This document shows, piece after piece, positions 1 through 6,110 of a DNA stretch of 8,629 nucleotides. This DNA comes from an uncultured Clostridia bacterium (GTDB taxonomy: Bacteria; Bacillota; Clostridia; Oscillospirales; Acutalibacteraceae). Position 1 is the first letter of the stretch. The number at the start of each line of letters is the position of its first letter. The notes beneath the pieces are model-generated. The model was not told the DNA's origin, did not search any database, and saw only the letters and a program-made list of their open reading frames with translations. The stretch spans positions 1 through 8,629 of the forward strand of contig CAMVBD010000037.1 in NCBI GenBank assembly GCA_947165615.1, written 5' to 3'. The translations under genes and the position numbers were made by a program.

Positions 1-1439
1 ACGGCTATTTTTTGCCCGCCCCTGCCGAGGGCGCGAAATGGAGCGTGGGCTTTTGCAAGGACAGCATTCTGCCCGAGACCGTTTCGGGCGATCTGTACAT
101 CGGCGGCTATCTCGCGTTTCCGCCGAATAAGGCCGCGGGACGCCTCAACGATCAGATGGTCCGCGCCTTCGCTTTTGACGACGGCTCCAACAGAGGCATT
201 CACGTTTTTGCGGTCATTGACTGCGTCGGTCTCTCAAACCATGATATCCGTCTGATCCGCGAGCGTATCCGGCCGCTTATCAGCGAACGGAACATTTTGT
301 CCGTCAACATCAGCGCCACCCACTGTCACTCGGGCGTCGACACCCAGGGCGTTTGGGGCGATCTGATCGAAGCGCTGAAAAAGAACCCCAAGGCCGTCAA
401 AAAGCAAAAGACGCTGCAAAACGCCGTCTCCGGCAAGAACCCGGACTTTATGGCGTATCTGACGGAGGTCGCAGCGGAAACGATCATCAAGGCCGTCACC
501 GCCATGACGCCCGGAAGCCTGTCCTTTGCGCTGCTGCCCGCCGGCGACTTTATCCGCGACAAGCGTCCGCCCTACGTTTTGGACGACACGATGACCGTGC
601 TGCGCTTTGTTCCGGACGCGCCGGACAAAAAGAAGCTCCTCGGCGTGATCCTCAGCGCCCACCCGACGAATTACGGAGACAAGCAAAAGCAGATCAGCGC
701 CGACTTTCCGTACTACGTCTGCGACGAACTGGAAAAGGCCGGATATGACGCCGCCTATTTCCAGAGCGACGAATTGGCGGTCGCGACCGACCGCGGCAAA
801 TTCACGACCGAAAACGCAACGCGCGCGCAGGGCATTGAACAATACGGCCGCGCCATCGGGGACTACGTGCTGAACGCAGGAGAAAGCGCGTTTACGCCGA
901 TCGCTCCGCTCCTGAACGTAAAACTCATCGAGACCTTCATCCCCGTGGACAACGCCCTGATGACGCTGCTCGGCAAACTGAAACTGGTCTCCAACAACAT
1001 TCTGCGCGTGACGTCCTCCTCCGCGAAGAAGCCGAAGAAGGACGAGTGGGATTATTACTTTGCGACGGAGGTCGGCTACGCCGAGTTCGGAACGGATCTG
1101 AAGCTTGCGCTGATCCCGGGAGAAATCGCGCCCGAGATCGTGGTCGGCGGCGCATATTCCGCAGAAGAGAGCTACAACGGCACGGCATGGACGATCCCGC
1201 CTCTCAAGGACGCGGTCACGGGACGCCTGTCCGTCATCGGGCTTTGCAACGACGCCATCGCCTATATCATCCCGGACAACGACTTCGGCTCCGTCTTTGC
1301 GCCCCTGCATTACGAGGAGTCCGTTTCCGCCGGCGGACGCACAGGCAGCAACATTGCCCACGCGTTTTTGCGCTGTGTGGAGGAAGCAAAAAAATGTACG
1401 GTTCCGGCAGGCGGACAGCGCGTGCCGGGCGAAGAATAA
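1..1439 (+). CDS. Neutral/alkaline ceramidase-like hydrolase, 5'-truncated
   Basis: The frame is open to the left edge. The first in-frame start-like codon is a TTG at 12, with Gly-Tyr-Phe readable before it and no ribosome binding site visible, so the true start is probably outside the window. Numbering from that TTG gives 475 residues. What is seen: a ceramidase-type HxH motif in SATHCHSG (102-108), a second histidine in LSAHPTNYG (214-222), SADFP (229-233), IPGE (368-371), GLCNDAIAYIIPDNDFG (410-426) and HYEE (433-436) before a glycine-rich end. These follow the order of Zn-binding and substrate-site motifs in the neutral/alkaline non-lysosomal ceramidase N-terminal domain family, where His, His, Glu and Tyr bind one zinc. 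Characterised members hydrolyse the amide bond of ceramide, but many bacterial homologues of this shorter single-domain type have no known substrate. A lysine-rich stretch (118-143) follows the HxH motif. Whether it is secreted cannot be judged without the N-terminus. The oxidoreductase gene 63 bases downstream suggests a shared catabolic operon. The family call is fairly sure; ceramide as substrate is not. Confidence 0.75.
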   Translation, partial: GYFLPAPAEGAKWSVGFCKDSILPETVSGDLYIGGYLAFPPNKAAGRLNDQMVRAFAFDDGSNRGIHVFAVIDCVGLSNHDIRLIRERIRPLISERNILSVNISATHCHSGVDTQGVWGDLIEALKKNPKAVKKQKTLQNAVSGKNPDFMAYLTEVAAETIIKAVTAMTPGSLSFALLPAGDFIRDKRPPYVLDDTMTVLRFVPDAPDKKKLLGVILSAHPTNYGDKQKQISADFPYYVCDELEKAGYDAAYFQSDELAVATDRGKFTTENATRAQGIEQYGRAIGDYVLNAGESAFTPIAPLLNVKLIETFIPVDNALMTLLGKLKLVSNNILRVTSSSAKKPKKDEWDYYFATEVGYAEFGTDLKLALIPGEIAPEIVVGGAYSAEESYNGTAWTIPPLKDAVTGRLSVIGLCNDAIAYIIPDNDFGSVFAPLHYEESVSAGGRTGSNIAHAFLRCVEEAKKCTVPAGGQRVPGEE

Positions 1440-1467
1440 AGAAAAAGCGCCGGGCTCCCCCGCGCGA

Positions 1468-1486
1468 TTGCCGCCTTTTGCGGCAA
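1468..1486 (+). other. Intercistronic hairpin before the oxidoreductase gene
   Basis: TTGCCGC (1468-1474) pairs perfectly with GCGGCAA (1480-1486) around a five-base CTTTT loop. No T-run follows, so it does not read as an intrinsic terminator. It ends two bases before the AGAAAGG ribosome binding site (1488-1494) of the next gene. It could stabilise a processed mRNA end or modulate translation, but could also be chance in GC-rich DNA. Confidence 0.35.
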
Positions 1487-1502
1487 CAGAAAGGCTGAAA
1501 CC

Positions 1503-2792
1503 ATGGCAAATACCCCGATTACCGCCGTCATTGTCGGCGGCGGCCACCGCGCCGTGATCTACGCGGACTATTCCTTAAAACATCCGGACGAGTTAAAGAT
1601 CGTCGGCATTGCGGACCCCGACCCCGAGCGCCGGGAAATGTGCCGGCTGAAATACGGCTTTGACAAGGCGCACTGCTTTGAGAGCGCCGCAGAACTTGCC
1701 GCCGTCCCGCGCTTTGCAGACGCCGTGATCAACGGCACGATGGACCATCAGCACTACGACACCTCCGTCCCCCTGCTCGAAAAAGGGTACGACATGCTGC
1801 TCGAAAAGCCCTTTGCGGTCAGCGAAGACGAAATGCGCCGTCTTTTGGACGTGATCCGAAAAAACGGCAACAAGGTCATGATCTGCCACGTTCTGCGCTA
1901 CGCGCCGTTTTATCTGGCGCTCAAACAGCGCGTCGCGTCGGGACAACTCGGCGACATCCTCAACATTCAGATGGCGGAGCACGTCAGCTACCATCATCTG
2001 TCCACCTCCTACGTGCGCGGAAAATGGGCAAACTCCGACAAATCCAAAACGACGATGCTGCTGGCAAAATCCTGCCATGACATCGACGTCATGGCCTGGC
2101 TTATGCAGCCGGACAAGCCCGTCAGCGTCTCCTCGGTCGGCTCCATCTTCCAGTTTAAGCCCGAAAACGCGCCCGAGGGCGCCGGGACCCGCTGCACCGT
2201 GGACTGCCCGCTGGTGGATTCCTGCCGGTATTCCGCGAAAAAAATCTATCTCGAGCACCCGGACCGCTGGACCTGCTACGCGTGGGCGGATCTGGAGCAC
2301 AAAAAGGATCAGACCGAACAGGACCGGATCGAGTCCTTCAAAAACGGCAACCCTTACAACCGCTGCATGTACAAATGCGACAACAACGTCGTGGATCACC
2401 AGTCCGTTCTGGTCAACTTCCGTTCCGGCGCGACCGGCACCTTCAACATGGTCGGCGGATCGGCGAAAAGCATGCGCAAGATCCACATCGTCGGCACGCT
2501 CGGCGAAGCCTACGGCGTATTCGAGGAGAACCGCTTTACGGTGTCGATGATCGAGTCCGACGCGCCCTCCGGGTACCGGGACGAGATCGTCGATCTGAAT
2601 GAGGCCGGAAGCGAAGGCCACGGCGGCGGCGACGACAATCTGACCGCGGATTTCATCCGGTATCTGCGGACCGGGGAACAGTCCGTCTCCTGCACGGCGA
2701 TCGAGAATTCCGTCGCGGGGCATCTGACCGTCTTTAAGGCGGACGAGAGCCGCGAAAAGGGCGGCCAGCTTGTGACGATCGACCTTCCGTAA
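1503..2792 (+). CDS. Gfo/Idh/MocA family NAD(P)-dependent oxidoreductase with cysteine-rich insert
   Basis: The product has 429 residues and starts at an ATG eight bases after AGAAAGG. The N-terminal Rossmann fold is shown by VIVGGGHRAV (9-18) with the acidic end of strand two in IADPDP (36-41). EKP (101-103) is the family's conserved nicotinamide-site motif, and KSCHDIDVMAWL (189-200) carries the usual active-site His/Asp pair at the C-terminal domain. Such enzymes oxidise or reduce sugars, inositols or related polyols in the cytoplasm. The substrate cannot be read from sequence. The C-terminal half carries a cysteine-rich insert: C231, C235, C241, C258, C288 and C292, followed by DNNVVDHQSV (293-302). 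I recall this pattern from a distinct subgroup of the family. The length is longer than the usual 330-390 residues, in line with the insert. The gene follows the ceramidase-like gene by 63 bases with no terminator between, so co-transcription is likely. The family assignment is very secure. Confidence 0.93.
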   Translation: MANTPITAVIVGGGHRAVIYADYSLKHPDELKIVGIADPDPERREMCRLKYGFDKAHCFESAAELAAVPRFADAVINGTMDHQHYDTSVPLLEKGYDMLLEKPFAVSEDEMRRLLDVIRKNGNKVMICHVLRYAPFYLALKQRVASGQLGDILNIQMAEHVSYHHLSTSYVRGKWANSDKSKTTMLLAKSCHDIDVMAWLMQPDKPVSVSSVGSIFQFKPENAPEGAGTRCTVDCPLVDSCRYSAKKIYLEHPDRWTCYAWADLEHKKDQTEQDRIESFKNGNPYNRCMYKCDNNVVDHQSVLVNFRSGATGTFNMVGGSAKSMRKIHIVGTLGEAYGVFEENRFTVSMIESDAPSGYRDEIVDLNEAGSEGHGGGDDNLTADFIRYLRTGEQSVSCTAIENSVAGHLTVFKADESREKGGQLVTIDLP

Positions 2793-2814
2793 AAAACAAA
2801 GACACCGGTCGCAC

Positions 2815-2866
2815 CCTCCTGCATATGATGTACTGAAGTTTTCGGATTTCAATTCATTTCAGGAGG
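2815..2866 (+). promoter_or_regulatory. Leader with Shine-Dalgarno-sequestering inverted repeat
   Basis: The strong ribosome binding site AGGAGG (2861-2866, seven bases before the ATG at 2874) is part of CAGGAGG (2860-2866). This is exactly complementary to CCTCCTG (2815-2821) upstream, giving a seven-pair GC-rich stem around a 38-base loop. A competing pairing, CTGAA (2833-2837) with TTCAG (2858-2862), would open the first stem. This is the layout of a translational switch, but no known riboswitch aptamer is recognised. A chance anti-Shine-Dalgarno match is possible. No convincing promoter or terminator is visible in this gap. Confidence 0.4.
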
Positions 2867-2873
2867 TTTTTTT

Positions 2874-3713
2874 ATGCCCGATTCCTGCCGGAACCACGAT
2901 TCTCCCCGCGCCGGCGCCGTCTGCATCGACACGTCGCGCGTATACGATTCCTGCGCGGACAGGGACTGTCTGTCCGATCTGCGCGTCTATTTTACAGAGG
3001 AAAGCCAAGCGGTCCTCGAAAACGCGGTCAGCGTGCGCTGCCGCTCCTGCGACGTGATCAACGTCTTTTCCGAGATCGAAAAGGTCCCCTTCTCCACCGG
3101 CTACTACTCGGTGGACGCAACCTTCTTCTTTGACGTCGAGCTCGACGTCTACACCTCTCCCCTGACGTCTCCCGTAAACGTGCACGGGCTTTCCGTCTAT
3201 ACCAAGAAAAGCATTCTCTACGGCGCAGACGGCTCGGTCAAGGTCTTCTCGTCCGAGTTTTCCCCGAACGTGGACGCCCAGAATCCCGTTTATTCCACGA
3301 ATCCCCGCGCCAAGATCCAGGTCGCGACGCCGATCCCGCTGGATGCGCGGCTGTGCAGCATTTCGGATTGCTGCAATACTCTGGGGCCCGTCACGCGCAT
3401 TCCGGATACCGTGAAAAAACGCTTCGGCGGCGAGTTTTTGCTTGTCGAGACCGATCCCGCCGTACGGGTGACGATCGGCCTGTTTTCCATCATCCGGCTG
3501 GAGCGCGACGTGCAGATCCTGATCCCTGCCTGCGAGTTCTGCATGCCGGATAAGGAATGCGACTACGGCACCGAGGATCCCTGCGACGCGTTCCGCCGTA
3601 TCGCCTTCCCGGTCAACGAATTCTTCCCGCCCGAGGCGTCGGAAGCCTTGCGCGAGAACGGGGACGACAGCGGAATGCCGGTCGCCAACAACCACTGCGG
3701 CTGCGGCAAATAA
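2874..3713 (+). CDS. Cysteine-rich Clostridia protein of unknown function
   Basis: The product has 279 residues and starts at an ATG seven bases after AGGAGG. I recognise the N-terminal signature CIDTSRVYDSC (17-27) followed by DCLSDLRVYF (31-40) from a protein family widespread in Clostridia, but I know no demonstrated function or gene name. Fifteen cysteines are visible: single residues near the N-terminus (5, 17, 27, 32), C56-C59, C161, C166-C167, C220, C223, C229, C237, and a terminal CGCGK tail. The middle, including FFFDVELDVY (84-93), GLSVYTKKSILYG (105-117) and VKVFSS (122-127), reads as alternating beta strands. There is no signal peptide or membrane segment, so the protein should be made in the cytoplasm. 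A spore-coat or disulfide/metal-linked structural role would fit the cysteine content, but that is inference only. It lies downstream of the oxidoreductase by 81 bases and ends at a strong terminator, so it may be the last gene of that run or a separate unit. Confidence 0.85.
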   Translation: MPDSCRNHDSPRAGAVCIDTSRVYDSCADRDCLSDLRVYFTEESQAVLENAVSVRCRSCDVINVFSEIEKVPFSTGYYSVDATFFFDVELDVYTSPLTSPVNVHGLSVYTKKSILYGADGSVKVFSSEFSPNVDAQNPVYSTNPRAKIQVATPIPLDARLCSISDCCNTLGPVTRIPDTVKKRFGGEFLLVETDPAVRVTIGLFSIIRLERDVQILIPACEFCMPDKECDYGTEDPCDAFRRIAFPVNEFFPPEASEALRENGDDSGMPVANNHCGCGK

Positions 3714-3729
3714 TCAGATAAAACAAAGG

Positions 3730-3763
3730 GGCGCGCTTCCGAAGAAGCGCGCCGTGCTTTTTT
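3730..3763. terminator. Bidirectional intrinsic terminator between convergent genes
   Basis: A perfect ten-pair stem, GGCGCGCTTC (3730-3739) with GAAGCGCGCC (3744-3753), has a CGAA tetraloop. On the plus strand it is followed by GTGC and six T (3758-3763), terminating the cysteine-rich gene. Read on the minus strand, the same stem is followed by CC and TTTGTTTTAT, so it can also end the lipoprotein operon whose stop codon is at 3782-3784. A second small hairpin (CGGGA 3766-3770 with TCCCG 3775-3779) lies beside it. Confidence 0.9.
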
Positions 3764-3781
3764 ATCGGGACAGATCCCGTG

Positions 3782-4744
3782 TTACCAGTGAAGGACCCAA
3801 CTTTCTGTGCTGGCGCCGGAGGACTTGAACCCACCGGACACAAGCGCCACCTTGCCGGAAGCGTCGATCACGACCGGCGTATTGTAATCGGCGGAAAGAA
3901 CGTACCCGTTTGCGCCGATGACGAAACGGATGGTGGAGCCGGAATAACTGACGTCAAATTTTTCGATCGTGAACAGGGAGATATCCAGAGAATCGGCGTT
4001 GAGATAGCCGATGGAGCCGGAATTGTATGGCGGAAAACTGGAAAGCGTGCCGTATTCGGGGACAAGGGTAAGGTCCACGATCACGTTGGAACCGCTTTGA
4101 TGAGCGGCGGCGGAGGCGACGCCCGCTTCCGGCAGGACAAAAGCCTGACGTTTGGGCAGCAGGATCGGGATCGTCTCCCCTTCGCTTGTCGTTGCGTAGC
4201 CGCCGTTGAAGGTCAGCGTCTCCTGACTGCCCTTGAGCACGCCGTCGATCACGCTCTGCGCAAAATTCTTGACCAAGGGGATATTAGGAGAGATCGTTTC
4301 GATATTGAAGGTAAATTTTTGCTGCTGATCGACGGTCAACGGGCCGGTATAGGACTTTGTGAGATTGACCGCGTTTGTAACGAACTGTACGATCTGGGCT
4401 TTTGTCCAGGTTTCAGGCATCGGCTGCGGCGCCGCTGTCGTCGGGACCTCGGACGCGGGAGGCAGCGTCGGCGGTACGGTGACGGGCGGAACGGTGGTCG
4501 GAACGGTCGGAATCTCAGAAACGGGAGGCAGGGTGACGGTCGGGATCTCGGTCGTCACGGCCGGCGCCGTGGGAAGCGAGACCGTCGGCATATCCGGAGC
4601 CGTCGGCATTGAATATGACTGGGATTCGGCCGGCGCGGTGCCGGTGGCTTCGTTGGGGAGGGACCTAAAGCAGCCGCTGAGACCGACAGCCGCGATCAGC
4701 AAGGCCGTGCAAAGCAGCAAGGTAAACGTGCGTCTTAATTTCAT
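3782..4744 (-). CDS. Lipoprotein with Pro/Thr-rich stalk
   Basis: The product has 320 residues. The start ATG at 4744 has AAGGA nine bases upstream (4758-4754). The N-terminus is a classic type II signal peptide: KLRR basic start, hydrophobic run (7-20), lipobox LSGC with the lipidated cysteine at 25. Residues 46-110 are a Pro/Thr/Val-rich stalk with repeated IPTV and PPV units and almost no charge except scattered Glu, likely extended and spanning the cell wall. The remaining domain (111-320) opens with WTKAQIVQFVTNAVNLTK (113-130), then beta-rich sequence such as SGSNVIVDLTLVPEYGTL (217-234), and ends in VLHW. I do not recognise it as a named family, although similar TKxEIVxxxNxAVNxxK openings occur in other uncharacterised Clostridia lipoproteins. 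It sits 23 bases behind the DUF2974 gene and is clearly in the same operon. It should be anchored on the outer face of the membrane; its function is unknown. Confidence 0.85.
   Translation of the reverse strand: MKLRRTFTLLLCTALLIAAVGLSGCFRSLPNEATGTAPAESQSYSMPTAPDMPTVSLPTAPAVTTEIPTVTLPPVSEIPTVPTTVPPVTVPPTLPPASEVPTTAAPQPMPETWTKAQIVQFVTNAVNLTKSYTGPLTVDQQQKFTFNIETISPNIPLVKNFAQSVIDGVLKGSQETLTFNGGYATTSEGETIPILLPKRQAFVLPEAGVASAAAHQSGSNVIVDLTLVPEYGTLSSFPPYNSGSIGYLNADSLDISLFTIEKFDVSYSGSTIRFVIGANGYVLSADYNTPVVIDASGKVALVSGGFKSSGASTESWVLHW
4415..4609 (-). repeat. Degenerate Pro/Thr coding repeat (lipoprotein stalk)
   Basis: This low-complexity stretch encodes residues 46-110 of the lipoprotein. On the plus strand the units read as variations of GTCGGNATCTC and GGGAGGCAGNGT, matching protein units (S/T)EIPTV and TLPPVS. 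The copies are imperfect, so this is a slowly diverging coding repeat rather than a recent expansion. Length variation between strains would be expected here. Confidence 0.6.
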
Positions 4745-4767
4745 ATTTTCTCTTCCTTTCAGATGTG

Positions 4768-5943
4768 TCAGGCAAGCGCGGGCTGCGTTTCGGCAGGCAC
4801 GTTTGCCGGTTCTTCCCCGTCGGCCTCTTTGGTCGGTTTCGCAACGTCCTTTACGGCGCCGACAACGGCAGCCGGCGTGTCTCTGAACGCGGTCAAGACG
4901 TCCTGTTTGAGGCTGGGGTCCAACGCTTTCCAGGCGGCGACGACGCCCCTGAGGGAAGAACCGAGGTTTTGGACAAGACCGGTCAGATACAACTGCCCCA
5001 TGCCTTTGACCAGACTGTTCGCGACCTTTTCGATGGAATCGTAATACTGCTCGGGGATCAGATCGGTCAGACGCTTCAGGAAAGCGTTGTTGAGTTTGCC
5101 CTGGACGGAAAGCCCCTTGGCGTAAGCCGGTTGGTTGCCCTCAATCTGCCAAAAGGACAGATCGTGCTGCAGCGGGCCAAGGTGCATGGCGTTTTTGACG
5201 ACCTTGAAATCGTTGTCGTGCGCAAGCATCATGCCGACAAAAGAAGACGTCGGCACAAGATGTTCGTATTTCGGCAAAATATCCAGATAAGGCTTTGTGC
5301 TGTACCAGTCGTAGTTGTGGAAACCGGGCCCTTCAATGTTATAGACGGTGCGAAGCCTCTCGCGGGTCTCGTCCTTGCAGGCAAGCGCCGCGTAAAGCGC
5401 AAGGTTTCCGCCTTTTGAATGGCCGCAGACGATGATCTCCCCGTCGTTTTCGGAGGCGGCCTTTTCCAGATACTCCACCGCGAGTTGGTGAGAGGGCATG
5501 CCTTTTTTGACAAGGATATCCAGATCTTCTTTCCAGCCGATGACCGAGTCGTCGGTCCCGCGGAACAGGACGATGGCGGTGCCGTCCGGCATACGCAGCG
5601 TGAGCGCGGCGAACTGCACGGCGGGGTCCGCTTCAAATACCTCGCAACTGTCCGTGACGGTCAGCGACCCGAAACGCGCGCTTCTTGCCATCTGGACGAG
5701 CCTGACGCTGATCTGAGGAGAGAGGACCATGCCCACTTTTTTGTATTTGCCGCCGAAAAGGTCAAACGTCTTGGCGGCAAGTTCCGAATAGGCAATCTCT
5801 TTTTTTCCGACGGTTTCGTAGGTCTTGTTGAACGAAGGGACGTAAAAACTCTGACACAGGCAAAAACTGTCCGCGCCGCCGAACGGGACTTCGTCAAAAG
5901 ACTTATCGGCATAACGGATCATATACTCGTGGGAATTGTACAT
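4768..5943 (-). CDS. DUF2974 (Mbeg1-like) alpha/beta-hydrolase protein
   Basis: I place the start at the ATG at 5943, giving 391 residues, because GGAGAGGAG lies eight bases upstream. The frame is open 18 codons further, but that extension would run through this ribosome binding site. Key motifs are FRGTDDSVIGWKED (127-140), resembling the FRGT oxyanion motif of class 3 lipases, and CGHSKGGNLALYAA (173-186) with the nucleophile-elbow serine at 176. Later come NIEGPGF (202-208), HDND (242-245) and LGPLQHDLSFWQIEGN (255-270), where H260 is a candidate catalytic histidine and D243 or D245 a candidate acid. This order matches DUF2974 proteins, predicted serine esterases or lipases with no proven substrate. 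A C-terminal extension (about 285-391) is helical and ends in an acidic, Pro/Ala-rich tail. No signal peptide is visible, so it is probably cytoplasmic. It is the first gene of a two-gene operon with the lipoprotein. The family call is secure; enzymatic activity is inferred from the intact GHSKG motif. Confidence 0.88.
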   Translation of the reverse strand: MYNSHEYMIRYADKSFDEVPFGGADSFCLCQSFYVPSFNKTYETVGKKEIAYSELAAKTFDLFGGKYKKVGMVLSPQISVRLVQMARSARFGSLTVTDSCEVFEADPAVQFAALTLRMPDGTAIVLFRGTDDSVIGWKEDLDILVKKGMPSHQLAVEYLEKAASENDGEIIVCGHSKGGNLALYAALACKDETRERLRTVYNIEGPGFHNYDWYSTKPYLDILPKYEHLVPTSSFVGMMLAHDNDFKVVKNAMHLGPLQHDLSFWQIEGNQPAYAKGLSVQGKLNNAFLKRLTDLIPEQYYDSIEKVANSLVKGMGQLYLTGLVQNLGSSLRGVVAAWKALDPSLKQDVLTAFRDTPAAVVGAVKDVAKPTKEADGEEPANVPAETQPALA

Positions 5944-5972
5944 GGTTACGGCTCCTCTCCGAAAAATCAATA

Positions 5973-5993
5973 TACTATCATAGGGTAATAGTA
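5973..5993. promoter_or_regulatory. Inverted repeat in the divergent intergenic region
   Basis: TACTAT (5973-5978) is mirrored by ATAGTA (5988-5993) with nine bases between. It lies 30 bases upstream of the DUF2974 start codon. The dyad would suit a dimeric repressor operator, or form a weak hairpin in the leader RNA. The arms are short and AT-rich, so chance is a fair alternative. No regulator gene is present in the window. Confidence 0.3.
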
Positions 5994-6029
5994 GCACTGA
6001 AATGTGATAATTCTTTGTTATTTATGTGA

Positions 6030-6038
6030 ATTTTAGCA
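6030..6038 (-). promoter_or_regulatory. Tentative minus-strand extended -10 promoter
   Basis: On the minus strand this reads TGCTAAAAT, an extended -10 (TGn then TAAAAT, five of six consensus). No good -35 is found; the position about 17 bases upstream is C/T-rich. If used, it would give the DUF2974-lipoprotein operon a leader of about 80 bases containing the 5973-5993 inverted repeat. It lies only six bases from the -35 of the plus-strand promoter, so the two polymerases could exclude each other. Confidence 0.3.
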
Positions 6039-6044
6039 TTTTCC

Positions 6045-6073
6045 TTGACGCGGGAAAAAGAGCGTGATAGAAT
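6045..6073 (+). promoter_or_regulatory. Sigma-A promoter of the DUF2804 gene
   Basis: TTGACG (6045-6050) and TAGAAT (6068-6073) are separated by exactly 17 bases, with TGA just before the -10 (extended -10). Each hexamer matches the vegetative consensus at five of six positions. A/T-rich sequence from about 6008 to 6044 could act as an UP element. Transcription should start near 6080, leaving a leader of about 30 bases before the ATG at 6111. Confidence 0.85.
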
Positions 6074-6110
6074 AAAATCAACAAAATCTGTTCAGAAAAG
6101 AGGTTTCTTT

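Noticed and set aside
234..1547. Long minus-strand open frame of 437 codons opposite the ceramidase-like gene
   Set aside because: It lies antisense to a gene with clear family motifs. Its translation is rich in Arg, Gly and Val with no recognisable domain, as expected from the complementary frame of GC-rich codons.
2793..2821. Terminator between the oxidoreductase and the cysteine-rich gene
   Set aside because: An A-rich run followed by GACACCGGTCGCACC looks like the left arm of a terminator, but no matching right arm or T-run follows. It may be a decayed terminator, which cannot be shown from this sequence alone.
2822..2829. CATATGAT as a sporulation sigma-E-like -10 upstream of the cysteine-rich gene
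   Set aside because: It matches the -10 only partly, and there is no acceptable -35 at the right distance in the upstream CACCCTCC-type sequence.
1593..2852. Long minus-strand open frame of 419 codons opposite the oxidoreductase gene
   Set aside because: The opposite strand carries a full-length Gfo/Idh/MocA enzyme with a ribosome binding site. The antisense translation has no recognisable motif.
2859..3695. Minus-strand open frame of 278 codons opposite the cysteine-rich gene
   Set aside because: The plus-strand gene has AGGAGG, a recognised N-terminal signature and a terminator. The minus frame has only low-complexity composition.
3779..4612. Plus-strand open frame with an Arg/Gly-rich C-terminus opposite the lipoprotein
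   Set aside because: The Arg/Gly-rich tail is the antisense reading of the Pro/Thr stalk codons. The minus strand has signal peptide, lipobox, ribosome binding site and operon context.
5944..5997. Longer start (18 extra codons) for the DUF2974 protein
   Set aside because: The extension contains the GGAGAGGAG ribosome binding site of the internal ATG, has no ribosome binding site of its own, and spans the AT-rich regulatory region.
6045..6110. Upstream TTG start for the DUF2804 protein
   Set aside because: The TTG is the -35 element of the promoter, and the added 22 residues are lysine/arginine-rich non-family sequence. The ATG at 6111 has a proper ribosome binding site.
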